A stretch of DNA of 64,000 bases, from positions 62,001 to 126,000 of the forward strand of contig QCQE01000001.1 of NCBI GenBank assembly GCA_003212275.1, given 5' to 3'. This document shows positions 27,353 to 37,485 of this stretch, piece by piece (position 1 is the stretch's first letter; every line of letters starts with the position of its first letter). Position numbers and translations under genes: made by a program. Origin of the DNA: Pelagibacteraceae bacterium AG-447-N18 (GTDB taxonomy: Bacteria > Pseudomonadota > Alphaproteobacteria > Pelagibacterales > Pelagibacteraceae). The notes under the pieces were generated by a model. That model searched no databases, was not told where the DNA came from, and saw nothing but the letters and a program-made list of their open reading frames with translations.

Positions 27353-28519
27353 ATGGAATTAGCTAAGAGTTTAGATAGATTAGGAACAGAGTCTGCTTTT
27401 TCGGTATTAGCAGAGGCAAAGAAATTAGAGGCCCAAGGTAAGCCGATGATCCATTTAGGTCTGGGACAGCCAGATTTTAAAACACCTAAACATGTTGTTG
27501 AAGCGGCAAAAAAAGCTTTGGATGATGGTCATCATGGATACGTGATGTCAAATGGAATACCTGAGTGTCGACAAGCTGTAACAAGATGGATTAAGAAACG
27601 TTATAAAGCTGAGGTAGATCCTGAAAGAATTTTAATCATGCCAGGTGGTAAACCTACAATGAGTTACGCGATACAATGTTACGGAGAACCTGGAGTAGAA
27701 ATAATCCATCCTACACCTGCATTTCCAATATATGAGTCTATGATTAATTATACAGGTTCAACGCCTGTACCTTATGATTTAACTGAGGATAAAGATCTTA
27801 AATTTGATCCGGATAAAATTTTATCTCTTATAACTAAAAAAACTAGATTATTGATTTTAATAAATCCAAATAATCCAACAGGAAGTTTTGTTGAAAAACC
27901 TGTAATTGACTATTTTGCAAAGGAGTTAGAAAAACATCCTCATGTTACTATTTTAAGTGATGAAATTTATAGTAGACAAATTTTTGACTACAAAGAAATG
28001 CCTTCTTTTTTTCATTATCCAAATTTAAAAGATAGGTTAATTGTATTAGAGGGTTGGAGCAAAGCTTATTCGATGACTGGATGGAGATTAGGTTGGAGTT
28101 ATTGGCCTAAAGAACTTATTGAGCACGTAAACAAATTATTAATTAATAGTGTATCATGTGTAAATGCTGCTGCACAATATGCCGGCATTGCTGCACTAGA
28201 TGGCCCTGATGATTCCATCAAAGATATGTTAGATAAGTTTACTTTGAGAAGAAATTTAATTCATCAGGGGTTAAATGATCTACCAGGAGTAGAGTGTAGT
28301 TTACCTGGGGGAGCCTTTTATGCGTTCCCAAAAGTAATTGGTACAGGAATGAATGGATCTGAATTCTGTAAAAAAGCAATGCATGAGGCTGGAGTAGCAA
28401 TAGTGCCAGGAACTGCTTTTGGTAAAACTTGTAATGATTACGTAAGATTTAGTTTTGCAGCATCAAGAGATAACATTTTACAGGCCTTAGAAAACATAAA
28501 GAAAATGCTTACTAAATAA
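27353..28519 (+). CDS. PLP-dependent class I/II aminotransferase
   Basis: LGLGQPDFKTPKHV, INPNNPTGSFV, SDEIYSRQIFD, GWSKAYSMTGWRLGW (PLP Lys). Confidence 0.93.
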   Translation: MELAKSLDRLGTESAFSVLAEAKKLEAQGKPMIHLGLGQPDFKTPKHVVEAAKKALDDGHHGYVMSNGIPECRQAVTRWIKKRYKAEVDPERILIMPGGKPTMSYAIQCYGEPGVEIIHPTPAFPIYESMINYTGSTPVPYDLTEDKDLKFDPDKILSLITKKTRLLILINPNNPTGSFVEKPVIDYFAKELEKHPHVTILSDEIYSRQIFDYKEMPSFFHYPNLKDRLIVLEGWSKAYSMTGWRLGWSYWPKELIEHVNKLLINSVSCVNAAAQYAGIAALDGPDDSIKDMLDKFTLRRNLIHQGLNDLPGVECSLPGGAFYAFPKVIGTGMNGSEFCKKAMHEAGVAIVPGTAFGKTCNDYVRFSFAASRDNILQALENIKKMLTK

Positions 28520-28557
28520 GCTGTATTTTTGATAAAATTTTTACTAATATTCTTTTA

Positions 28558-29931
28558 ATGAACGAGCAAGTCCAAGCAGAGTTTAAAAAAATTTTTAACG
28601 GAAGATTTTCTACCTCTGAGTCAACAAGGGCAAATTATGCTAGAGGGGAGGATACCTATGATCCCGTTTTGTCTAAAGCTGTAGTTTTTCCTGAAACAAA
28701 TGAAGAGGTCTCTAAAGTGCTCCGTTTATGTAATGAGCACAAAATTCCTGTTGTACCTTTTGGAACAGGAACATCTTTAGAAGGTAATGTTGTCGGTAAT
28801 GAAAAAGGCATAACCATTTGTCTTGAAAAAATGAATAAAATTTTAAGTGTGAATGTTGAGGACTTTGATTGTCGAGTTCAGGCATGTGTAACTAAAGAGC
28901 AATTAAATGATTATTTGAGAGAAGATGGAGTTTTTTTCCCGATTGATCCTGGTGCTAATGCAGCAATTGGAGGAATGGCTTCAACATCAGCTTCAGGGAC
29001 AATGGCTGTAAAATATGGAACAATGAAAACTGTAATCAGCGGACTTACAGTTGTTTTGCCTAATGGAGATATTGTAAATACTGGTAGCAGAACTAAAAAA
29101 ACATCAGCAGGTTATAATTTAACCAATTTATTTATAGGTTCAGAGGGAACGTTAGGCATAATTACAGAAGTTCAATTGAGATTATCGCCAATCCCAGAGA
29201 GTATTATGTCTGCAGTTTGTCATTTTCCAACTTTAGAAAATGCAGTTCAAACTGCTCAACAAGTTGTTCAATATGGAATTCCTATCGCTAGAATTGAGAT
29301 GCTAAACAAAGATCAAATGGGTATTAGTATTAATTACTCTAAATTGAAAGATGTCGAAGCAGTGCCAACTTTATTTTTTGAGTTTCATGGATCCGAGGCA
29401 TCTAATAATGAAAATATTAAAATTGTTGAGGAAATATCAAAAGATAATAACGGAAGTTCTTTTAAATGGGCAAAAGATTTGGAAGAGAGAAATAAGCTAT
29501 GGAAAGCACGTTGGGATGTTTATTATTCTGTAAAAGCATTGATAAATAATGGAAGAGTTTATTCGACTGACGTGTGTTTACCAATTTCAAATATAACTGA
29601 ATGTGTAAATTACGCAGAAGAGCAAGCAAAAAAGTTTGGATTAAGAGCTCCGATGGTAGGTCATTTAGGTGATGGAAACTTTCATGTGCTTTTGCCTTTT
29701 GACCCTGAAAACAAAGAGACATACAAAAAAATAAGAGAATTTAACGACTTATTAATTAACAAAGCGCTTGAATTGAAAGGTACAATCACCGGAGAACATG
29801 GAGTTGGGTTACATAAAAAAGAATATCTTTTGAAAGAACATGCTGACAACATTCCATTAATGAAATTGATTAAGAGGAGCATTGATCAAAATAATATAAT
29901 GAACCCTGGGAAGATATTCGATCTAAACTAG
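28558..29931 (+). CDS. FAD-binding oxidase, GlcD/D-lactate dehydrogenase family
   Basis: VPFGTGTSLEGNVVG, DPGANAAIGGMASTSASGTMAVKYG, GHLGDGNFHVLLPFD, GEHGVGLHKKEYL. Confidence 0.93.
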   Translation: MNEQVQAEFKKIFNGRFSTSESTRANYARGEDTYDPVLSKAVVFPETNEEVSKVLRLCNEHKIPVVPFGTGTSLEGNVVGNEKGITICLEKMNKILSVNVEDFDCRVQACVTKEQLNDYLREDGVFFPIDPGANAAIGGMASTSASGTMAVKYGTMKTVISGLTVVLPNGDIVNTGSRTKKTSAGYNLTNLFIGSEGTLGIITEVQLRLSPIPESIMSAVCHFPTLENAVQTAQQVVQYGIPIARIEMLNKDQMGISINYSKLKDVEAVPTLFFEFHGSEASNNENIKIVEEISKDNNGSSFKWAKDLEERNKLWKARWDVYYSVKALINNGRVYSTDVCLPISNITECVNYAEEQAKKFGLRAPMVGHLGDGNFHVLLPFDPENKETYKKIREFNDLLINKALELKGTITGEHGVGLHKKEYLLKEHADNIPLMKLIKRSIDQNNIMNPGKIFDLN

Positions 29932-29947
29932 TTAATTCTATCTTTTA

Positions 29948-30901
29948 ATGAAAAAAATTCTAATCACTAGAAAATTAATTAAGGAGAGTGAGGACAAAGC
30001 CAATAAAACTTTTGATCCAATATTCAATAATAATGATGAGCTATACTCTCAGTCAAAAGTAATATCAATGAGTAAAGGATGTGATGGAATTTTATCTTCT
30101 CTCACAGATAAAATGGATAAAGAAACAATCAACAAATTGCCAGACACGATAAAAATTATTTCAAATTTTGCAGTTGGATTTGGAAATATTGATTTAGATG
30201 CTGCAAAAAAAAGGGGCATTGCAGTAACAAATACTCCTGAGGTTTTATCTGATGCGACAGCTGAAATTGGGATACTTTTAATTTTAGGCGCATGCAGAAG
30301 AGCCTCTGAAGGAATAGTATCTGCTCAAGAAGGTGGATGGAAGTGGTCAGCAGACTATTTAATAGGTAAGCAATTGACAGGCTCCAGACTTGGTATTCTA
30401 GGCATGGGAAGAATAGGACAAAAAATTGCAAAGATTGCAAAGTCTTTAGGCATGATAATTCATTATCACAATAGATCAAAGTTAAGTGATGAAAAAGAAC
30501 AGGGAGCAATTTATCACGATAATATTAAAAGTCTTTTTTCAGTTTCTGATGTCCTATCAATTTGTTGTCCTGCGACTAAAGAAACAGAAAACATGATTAA
30601 CAAAGAAACAGTTGAATATTTTCCTAAAGGAGCAGTAATTACTAATGTCGCTAGAGGAGATATAGTCGATGATGAAGCTTTAATTGATGCATTAAACCGG
30701 AGAAAAATATATGCAGCTGGATTAGATGTTTATAAAAATGAGCCAAACTTAAATCCCGGTTATAATAAAATTAAGTCAGCATTTATTCTTCCACACCTAG
30801 GAAGTGCAACAAAGGATACAAGAATTGCAATGGCAAACTTAGCAATCGATAATATTGATGAGTTTTTCAAAACTGGAAATTGTAAAAACCAAGTAAATTA
30901 A
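29948..30901 (+). CDS. D-2-hydroxyacid dehydrogenase (glyoxylate/hydroxypyruvate reductase-like)
   Basis: LGILGMGRIGQKIAKIAK, NVARGDIVDDEALIDAL, GLDVYKNEP, LPHLGSATKDTR. Confidence 0.93.
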   Translation: MKKILITRKLIKESEDKANKTFDPIFNNNDELYSQSKVISMSKGCDGILSSLTDKMDKETINKLPDTIKIISNFAVGFGNIDLDAAKKRGIAVTNTPEVLSDATAEIGILLILGACRRASEGIVSAQEGGWKWSADYLIGKQLTGSRLGILGMGRIGQKIAKIAKSLGMIIHYHNRSKLSDEKEQGAIYHDNIKSLFSVSDVLSICCPATKETENMINKETVEYFPKGAVITNVARGDIVDDEALIDALNRRKIYAAGLDVYKNEPNLNPGYNKIKSAFILPHLGSATKDTRIAMANLAIDNIDEFFKTGNCKNQVN

Positions 30902-31019
30902 TTCTACTCTGGATTGAATCTAATTCAACTATTGCGACATCTACGCCTTTTTTTAGAAAGACTCTAATCTGATTCTATGTTTTAATTAATCAAGTTAATT
31001 AACTTTAATAGGAGTAATA

Positions 31020-32174
31020 ATGACTAAAGAAAATAAATCATTGAAGGTGAAAACATCTTCAAGACGTAAGTTCTTTAAAACTGCTGCTAAGACTGGTGCT
31101 ATAGCTGCAGCCGCTGTTGCAATGCCATATGTGAAGGCAAATGCAGCAACAACTTTAAAGATGCAAGCTGCATGGCCAAGTGGAGCTAACATCTTTTTCG
31201 AAATGGCTGGAGACTATTGTAACATGGTAAAAGAAATGTCTGGAGGATCTCTTCAGATTGATCTTCAACCGGTTGGAGCAGTTGTAAAGACTTCAGAAAT
31301 CGGACAAGCGGTTAGTTCCGGTGTAGTAGATATGGGTCACTGGGTGACTGCATATTGGTATGGTAAAAACCCTGCTGCATCATTATTTGGAACTGGTCCT
31401 TCATATGGAATGTCATCTCAAGAAGTTATGGGATGGATGGAGTATGGTGGAGGAAGAAAATTATATGACGAAACACTTGCAAAAGTTGGTTTTGATTATG
31501 TTGGTTTTTTCCATATGCCTATGCCAGCGCAGCCTTTTGGTTGGTTCAAAAAGAACGTAACTAAAGTGTCTGATGTTAAAGGTATGAAGTACAGAACCGT
31601 TGGTTTAGCGACTAACGTTTTAACTGCAATGGGAATGGTAGTTAGACAATTACCAGGTGGTGAAATTCAACCAGCGATGAAAACTGGTTTGATTGAAGCT
31701 GCTGAGTTTAACAACCCAACTTCAGACTCTCAGTTTGGTATGCAAGATGTTTCTAAGCACTATCACTTAGGAAGCTTCCACCAATCTCAAGAGATGTTTG
31801 AGATACCAGTTAACAAAAAAACATATAATAGTTTGTCACCTGCGCACCAAGCAATATTGAAAAATGCTGCTTATGCTGCAAATAGTGATAACTACTTTAA
31901 AGCTTTAGTAAGATACTCAGCTGACTTAGCCAAGTTAATGAATGAGCATAAAGTAAATGTTTACCAAACTTCTGATGAAATCTTAGCTCAACAATTAAAA
32001 GGTTGGGATAAGGTAATCGGTGATTTTAATAAGAAAGATCCTTTCTTTAAGAAAATCGTAGATTCTCAGAAAGCGTACGCGAAGAGGGTAATGAAATACT
32101 TGCTGATGAATCAGCCGAATTACAAACTTGCGTATGAAAATGAGTTTGGTCCAATAGCAAAAGTTAAGTTATAA
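31020..32174 (+). CDS. dctP: TRAP transporter substrate-binding protein (DctP/TakP-like) with Tat-type signal
   Basis: SSRRKFFKTAAKTGAIAAAAVAMPYVKANA twin-Arg signal; GMKYRTVGLATNVLTAMGMVVRQLPGGEIQPAMKTGLIEAAEF; strong SD AGGAG upstream. Confidence 0.92.
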   Translation: MTKENKSLKVKTSSRRKFFKTAAKTGAIAAAAVAMPYVKANAATTLKMQAAWPSGANIFFEMAGDYCNMVKEMSGGSLQIDLQPVGAVVKTSEIGQAVSSGVVDMGHWVTAYWYGKNPAASLFGTGPSYGMSSQEVMGWMEYGGGRKLYDETLAKVGFDYVGFFHMPMPAQPFGWFKKNVTKVSDVKGMKYRTVGLATNVLTAMGMVVRQLPGGEIQPAMKTGLIEAAEFNNPTSDSQFGMQDVSKHYHLGSFHQSQEMFEIPVNKKTYNSLSPAHQAILKNAAYAANSDNYFKALVRYSADLAKLMNEHKVNVYQTSDEILAQQLKGWDKVIGDFNKKDPFFKKIVDSQKAYAKRVMKYLLMNQPNYKLAYENEFGPIAKVKL

Positions 32175-32198
32175 TTAACTTTTTATAAATTTTAATGA

Positions 32199-32219
32199 GG
32201 GGGCCTCGGCCCCCTTTTT
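32199..32219 (+). terminator. GC-rich hairpin plus T-run between dctP and dctQ (intrinsic terminator/attenuator)
   Basis: GGGGGCCTCGGCCCCCTTTTT: self-complementary GC-only stem followed by T5. Confidence 0.88.
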
Positions 32220-32259
32220 ATTTGATTAATTCAAAACAATTCAATAAGAGTCTATATCT

Positions 32260-32853
32260 ATGATGAGATCTTATATAAAATTTGCCGACCGATTAAGCGT
32301 CTCAATGGGTAAAGCATTTTCCTGGTGTATTGTAATTTTAATGGGTGGAACGTGCTATGAAGTTTTTATGGCATATGCTTTAAACGCACCAACTTTATGG
32401 AATTTTGATTTTAGTCTTCAAATGTATGGTGCGATTTTTATGATGGCTGGTGCATATACTTTATGTACCGAGGCACATGTAAGAGGAGACGTCATTTACA
32501 GATTATTTTCTCAAAGAGTACAAGCTTGGATAGATATAGTTTTATATTTTATTTTCTTTTTCCCAGGCGTAATTGCGTTAGCCTTTTATGGTTACGAGTA
32601 TGCTGCGCTAGCTTGGAAAATAAAAGAAACAAGTTGGAATAGTCCAGCTCAAATTCAAATTTATATGGCTAAATCTTTAATACCTTTATCTGGAAGCCTG
32701 TTAACCCTTCAGGGAATAGGTGAAGTGTTCAGATGTATTATATGTATAAAAACTGGTAGTTGGCCAGAAAGAGGAACAGAACGTGATGCCGAAGAAACTG
32801 AAAAAGTATTAATGAGAACTTCACAAGAAGGAAATAAAGAAGATGTTATTTAG
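32260..32853 (+). CDS. dctQ: TRAP transporter small permease subunit
   Basis: About 197 aa membrane protein between dctP and dctM; GAYTLCTEAHVRGDVIYRLFS, DctQ-type. Confidence 0.9.
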   Translation: MMRSYIKFADRLSVSMGKAFSWCIVILMGGTCYEVFMAYALNAPTLWNFDFSLQMYGAIFMMAGAYTLCTEAHVRGDVIYRLFSQRVQAWIDIVLYFIFFFPGVIALAFYGYEYAALAWKIKETSWNSPAQIQIYMAKSLIPLSGSLLTLQGIGEVFRCIICIKTGSWPERGTERDAEETEKVLMRTSQEGNKEDVI

Positions 32854-34204
32854 TCTGACAAATCCTGAAGTGGCAATTATGATGATGGGTATATTTTTAT
32901 TTGCCGTACTATTAGGTTTTCCGATTGCCTTCACTTTAATGGCGATGGGACTAGGTTTTGGATATTATGCTTACTTTGATCCAACTAAGATGGAACATCT
33001 TTTTGATAATAGGATATTCCAACTTTTTGTTCAAAACACCTACACAGTCATGGATAATAATGTCCTTACTGCTGTCCCGCTCTTTTTATTCATGGGATAT
33101 TTAGTTGAAAGAGCAGGTATTGTAGCAAAACTATTTTTTGCAATTAGATTAGCATCTCATAAGCTTCCTGCATCAATGGCAGTAGCAGCGCTGATTACTT
33201 GTGCCCTATTTTCAACAGCAACAGGTATTATAGGTGCAGTTGTCACTTTAATGGGACTATTGGCATGGCCTGCTATGATTAAAGCTGGTTATGATAAAAA
33301 ATTTGCATCTGGAATAATTTGTTCAGGTGGGTGTTTAGGAATTTTAATTCCACCTAGTATTATGTTGATCGTTTATTCCGTAATTGCTCAACTATCACCA
33401 CTAAGATTATTTGCAGCCGCTATTTTTCCAGGATTGATGTTAGCAGGACTTTACATTGCATACGCAGTGTTTAGAGCTTGGTTAAATCCTTCGATAGCAC
33501 CAAAACCTGCAGCTGAGGAAATACCTCCTACAGCAGTAATTCTTAAAGAGGTTCTTGTTTCCTTCTTACCTTTATTTTCATTGATAATTTTAGTTTTAGG
33601 CACAATTTTAGCTGGAATAGCAACACCTGCTGAAGCTGCAGCCGTTGGTGCATTTGGATCGTTGGTGCTTTCATATTTTTATAAAACTCTTAAATGGAAA
33701 AATTTTAAAGAGTCTGTTTTTTTGACAGCTAAAACAACTGCAATGATTATGTGGCTATTCATAGGATCTTGGACATTTGCTTCTGTATTTTCTTATCTTG
33801 GAGGTCACGAGGTTTTCGAACATTTCTTTAAATCTCTAAATTTACAACCTTGGCAATTTTTAGTAATTACACAATTGATTATATTTTTATTAGGTTGGCC
33901 ATTGGAGTGGACGGAGATATTAATTATTTTTGTACCAATATTTTTACCATTAGTCGAATTTTTTGGAGTAAATCCATATTTCTTTGCAATGTTGATTGCT
34001 CTAAATTTACAAACCTCATTTTTGACACCACCCATGGCAATGTCTGCTTACTATCTAAAGGGAGTTCAATCAAAGAATGTTGAATTGATGCAGATCTTTG
34101 GAGGAATAATGCCATTTTTAGGTATTGTCATTTTAGCTATGGTTCTAATGTATTTATTTCCAGGTATAGCACTTTGGTTACCAGAGACATTATTTGCAAA
34201 TTAA
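32843..34204 (+). CDS. dctM: TRAP transporter large permease subunit
   Basis: CSGGCLGILIPPSIMLIVYS, GIATPAEAAAVGAFGSLV, LNLQTSFLTPPMAMSAYYLKG. Confidence 0.95.
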   Translation: MLFSLTNPEVAIMMMGIFLFAVLLGFPIAFTLMAMGLGFGYYAYFDPTKMEHLFDNRIFQLFVQNTYTVMDNNVLTAVPLFLFMGYLVERAGIVAKLFFAIRLASHKLPASMAVAALITCALFSTATGIIGAVVTLMGLLAWPAMIKAGYDKKFASGIICSGGCLGILIPPSIMLIVYSVIAQLSPLRLFAAAIFPGLMLAGLYIAYAVFRAWLNPSIAPKPAAEEIPPTAVILKEVLVSFLPLFSLIILVLGTILAGIATPAEAAAVGAFGSLVLSYFYKTLKWKNFKESVFLTAKTTAMIMWLFIGSWTFASVFSYLGGHEVFEHFFKSLNLQPWQFLVITQLIIFLLGWPLEWTEILIIFVPIFLPLVEFFGVNPYFFAMLIALNLQTSFLTPPMAMSAYYLKGVQSKNVELMQIFGGIMPFLGIVILAMVLMYLFPGIALWLPETLFAN

Positions 34205-34210
34205 TTTTAA

Positions 34211-35539
34211 ATGACAGATATATTTTCTTTAAGTCTTGAAGAACTTGCTACAAAGATTAAAGATGCTCAACTCACTTCTGTTGATGTTTGTGAAAAGTAT
34301 ATCGAGAGAATCAATAAATTTGACAAAGATATAAAGGCTTGGGCCCATTTTGATAAAAAAGTTTTATTAGAGAAAGCTACGGAAGCTGACGATCATAGAA
34401 GATCTGGTAAACCAATTGGTCCACTTCATGGAGTGCCTATTGCGGTTAAAGACATTATCGGGACAGTTGATATGCCAACCGAATGTGGAACAGTTATTAG
34501 AAAAGGTAAATCATATTCGCAAAATGCTGAAATAATTGATCTGCTTCATGCATCTGGAGCGATTGTAATGGGTAAAACAGCAACTTCAGAACTTGCTTAT
34601 TTAGGACCTCCGGCAACCACAAATCCACATGATAAAACAAGAACACCAGGTGGTTCTTCAAGCGGATCTGCTGCTTCTGTAGCTTCTTTTATGGCACCTG
34701 CATCAATTGGATCACAAACCGGAGGATCCATTATTAGACCAGCATCCTATTGTGGAGTTGTGGGTTATAAACCTAGTTATGGTTTAATATCTAGAAATGG
34801 TGTTTTAAGAACTTCTTACAGTCTTGATCACATAGGAATTTTTGGTCGAAAAGTTGAAGATGTGGCCATGTTAGCAAAAGTATTGATTAAAAAAGATAAA
34901 TTTGATCCATCAACTATACATTACTCAACAGAAAATATTTTATCTGAAACAAAAAAAGGACCTTTGTTTGATCCTAAATTTATTTTTTATAAAACTGAAC
35001 ATTGGAAATTAATAGATAAAAAATCTAGAGAATCATTTGAATATTTCATTAATTCGTTTAAAAAAAATATTGAGATTTTTGATACACCCTCTTATTTCAA
35101 GGATATTCACAAGTACCACCAAATTATTCATGAGACTGATTTAGCCAATAATTTTTCAGTGTATTTTAAAAAATTTAAAAAGAAATTATCGAAGTATATG
35201 CAAGATGCAATTACAAAAGGTAATAAACATTCGGCGAAAGAATACGCGGAAGCAATTGATTTTATGAAAAGAAGCTATGAGTCTTACGAGGAAGTTTTTG
35301 AGGATTATCATGGAGTTTTGTCACCAGCTAGTCCAGGTGTTGCGCCAAAGGGTTTAAAAAGTACAGGAACAGCAGAATTTAATAAAGTTTGGTCTTATCT
35401 TGGCACACCATGTATTTCGTTACCTTTACTTGAAGGTGAAAATAATTTACCATTAGGAGTACAATTAATTGGCAATAAATATGATGATCATAGATTTCTA
35501 GGGGTTGCCAATTGGTTAGAAAAAGAATGTCAGGAATGA
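34211..35539 (+). CDS. Amidase (amidase signature family)
   Basis: GPLHGVPIAVKDIIGT, GGSSSGSAASVASFMAPASIGSQTGGSIIRPASYCGVVGYKPSYG. Confidence 0.95.
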   Translation: MTDIFSLSLEELATKIKDAQLTSVDVCEKYIERINKFDKDIKAWAHFDKKVLLEKATEADDHRRSGKPIGPLHGVPIAVKDIIGTVDMPTECGTVIRKGKSYSQNAEIIDLLHASGAIVMGKTATSELAYLGPPATTNPHDKTRTPGGSSSGSAASVASFMAPASIGSQTGGSIIRPASYCGVVGYKPSYGLISRNGVLRTSYSLDHIGIFGRKVEDVAMLAKVLIKKDKFDPSTIHYSTENILSETKKGPLFDPKFIFYKTEHWKLIDKKSRESFEYFINSFKKNIEIFDTPSYFKDIHKYHQIIHETDLANNFSVYFKKFKKKLSKYMQDAITKGNKHSAKEYAEAIDFMKRSYESYEEVFEDYHGVLSPASPGVAPKGLKSTGTAEFNKVWSYLGTPCISLPLLEGENNLPLGVQLIGNKYDDHRFLGVANWLEKECQE

Positions 35540-35540
35540 A

Positions 35541-35717
35541 ATGAATAAAATTACTACAATCATAGGATTATCTTTTGCAGTTTTCTTTTTAATTGGTTTA
35601 GCAACAACTTTAACGAGATCAATGATGATAGGCTTCTTGGATGTTATTCCAGTTTATCTTTTAATGGGTGCAGCTATCATCATGATGATATACGAAGCCT
35701 TTTTTGATAAAGATTAA
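35541..35717 (+). CDS. Small two-TM membrane protein (58 aa), unknown function
   Basis: MNKITTIIGLSFAVFFLIGLATTLTRSMMIGFLDVIPVYLLMGAAIIMMIYEAFFDKD*; ATG immediately after the amidase stop; absent from the ORF track. Confidence 0.65.
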   Translation: MNKITTIIGLSFAVFFLIGLATTLTRSMMIGFLDVIPVYLLMGAAIIMMIYEAFFDKD

Positions 35718-35728
35718 TATCAATTAAA

Positions 35729-36634
35729 TTGAAAAATATTAAGACAGATATATTTCCATTATCATTACTATTTATACAACCAATCTTTATGGCTAGTAAC
35801 TTAGTTGTTGCTAGAGGTGGTGTTGAATTTGTTCCGCCTATTTCACTTGCATTTTGGCGTTGGACAGTAGTTTTTTTGATTTTATTACCATTCACTTATG
35901 TAACTTTAAAAAATAATTTTCATATAATTAAAAAGGAATGTAAAAAATTATTTTTTTTAGGGTCAATGGGATGTGGTGTATGTGGCGCTTTCCCTTTTTT
36001 AGCTGGTGAGACAACAACTGTAACTAATATGGGGATAATTTACACATCCTCTCCAGTTTTTATTATTTTGATTTCATATTTCTTTTTTCAAGAAAAAATA
36101 AATTTGACAAAGGTAATTGGTTTAATTGCTTGTTTGATTGGTGTTTTTGTCATTATTATTAAAGGTGATATTGATTTATTAATTAATCTTAGATTTACAA
36201 TTGGTGATTTATGGATGTTAGCTGCTGCAGTTGGTTGGGCTTTATATTCTATTTATTTATTTTATTGGAAATCAAAATTAAAAATTTTCGATAGATTTGC
36301 TATGATTTCCTTTTTTGGTGCTTTAAGTTTGTTACCCTTTTATGTTGGTGAGGAATTATTTTATAAAGAGACTATTTTTGTAACAGAATTCTATTTATGG
36401 GTGATTTTTGCTGCTATATCGCCAGGGATAATTGCCTTTACACTTTATACTATAGCTCAAAAAAAATTAGGTGCATCTTTAACTGGCTTTACGCTTTATG
36501 TCTTTACAGTTTACGGTGCTATTTATGGATACTTTTTATTTGACGAAAAATTTGAAAATTACCACATTATTGGGACTATTCTGGTATTTTTTGGCGTATA
36601 TTTAGCAAAGAAAAATAATGTTAAAAAGGTTTAG
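35729..36634 (+). CDS. EamA/DMT-family transporter
   Basis: About 300 aa, ten hydrophobic segments, two EamA repeats (ISLAFWRWTVVFLILLP..., YGAIYGYFLFDEKFENYHIIGTILVFFGVYLA). Confidence 0.9.
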   Translation: MKNIKTDIFPLSLLFIQPIFMASNLVVARGGVEFVPPISLAFWRWTVVFLILLPFTYVTLKNNFHIIKKECKKLFFLGSMGCGVCGAFPFLAGETTTVTNMGIIYTSSPVFIILISYFFFQEKINLTKVIGLIACLIGVFVIIIKGDIDLLINLRFTIGDLWMLAAAVGWALYSIYLFYWKSKLKIFDRFAMISFFGALSLLPFYVGEELFYKETIFVTEFYLWVIFAAISPGIIAFTLYTIAQKKLGASLTGFTLYVFTVYGAIYGYFLFDEKFENYHIIGTILVFFGVYLAKKNNVKKV

Positions 36635-37436
36635 GAATAGTTTGTTATTATTTTTACAACTAACAATTTTAGTTTACCTATTTCTCTTAGTATTTCTTTA
36701 TTTTTATCAAAGGAACTTAATGTATCATCCTGATGAAAATAATTATTTTGATGACAAACTCTCAGTTTATATTGAAAAAGTAAAAGTCCCAACCCAAGAT
36801 GGATTAGATTTATTGGGTTGGTATCATGAAAAAGATATAAAAAAAAATAAAACAATTCTATTTTTTCATGGAAATGCTGGATCTTTAGAAAATAGAATTC
36901 ATAAATTAAATCATTTTAGAGACATGAGTGTTAATTTTTTAATAATTGCTTGGAGAGGTTTTAGTGGTAACGAGGGTAAACCATCAGAGTCTGGATTATA
37001 TGAGGATGGTGAAAGTGCAATTAAATGGTTGGTAAAAAAAGGTGTAGATGAAAAAAATATAGTAATTTATGGAGAGTCATTAGGAACAGGAGTTGCAACA
37101 CATTTATCCCAGAACAAAGATTTTGCAGGTGTTATTTTAGAAACTCCATTCACATCAATGATTGATGCGGCTAAAAAATTTTATCCATATATACCCGTTG
37201 GTCTTTTACTCAAAGATAAATTTGAAAATAAAAACAAAATTAAAAATATTAAATCTCCAATTTTGATAATGCATGGTGAAAAAGATCAAATTGTTCCTTT
37301 TGAGATGGGTAAAAAGATGTTTGAGATAGCTAATGAGCCCAAATATTCATATTTTACCAAATATGACAATCATATGATGGAGTATGACGAGAGTCTTGTA
37401 AAAGCACTAAACTCTTTTTTGATTAATTTAAATTAA
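36618..37436 (+). CDS. Alpha/beta hydrolase (BEM46/ABHD13-like)
   Basis: ILFFHGNAGSLENR, WRGFSGNEGKPSESGL, IYGESLGTGVATHL, ILIMHGEKDQIVP. Confidence 0.9.
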   Translation: MLKRFRNSLLLFLQLTILVYLFLLVFLYFYQRNLMYHPDENNYFDDKLSVYIEKVKVPTQDGLDLLGWYHEKDIKKNKTILFFHGNAGSLENRIHKLNHFRDMSVNFLIIAWRGFSGNEGKPSESGLYEDGESAIKWLVKKGVDEKNIVIYGESLGTGVATHLSQNKDFAGVILETPFTSMIDAAKKFYPYIPVGLLLKDKFENKNKIKNIKSPILIMHGEKDQIVPFEMGKKMFEIANEPKYSYFTKYDNHMMEYDESLVKALNSFLINLN

Positions 37437-37485
37437 GCCATATTCTAAACAAATATTTTTCAAGATTTAAGATTAAGTTTAAAAA

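Noticed and set aside
30902-31019. Regulatory element upstream of dctP (GTTAATTAAC palindrome)
   Set aside because: Short AT-only palindromes are expected by chance here; only the AGGAG ribosome-binding site is convincing.
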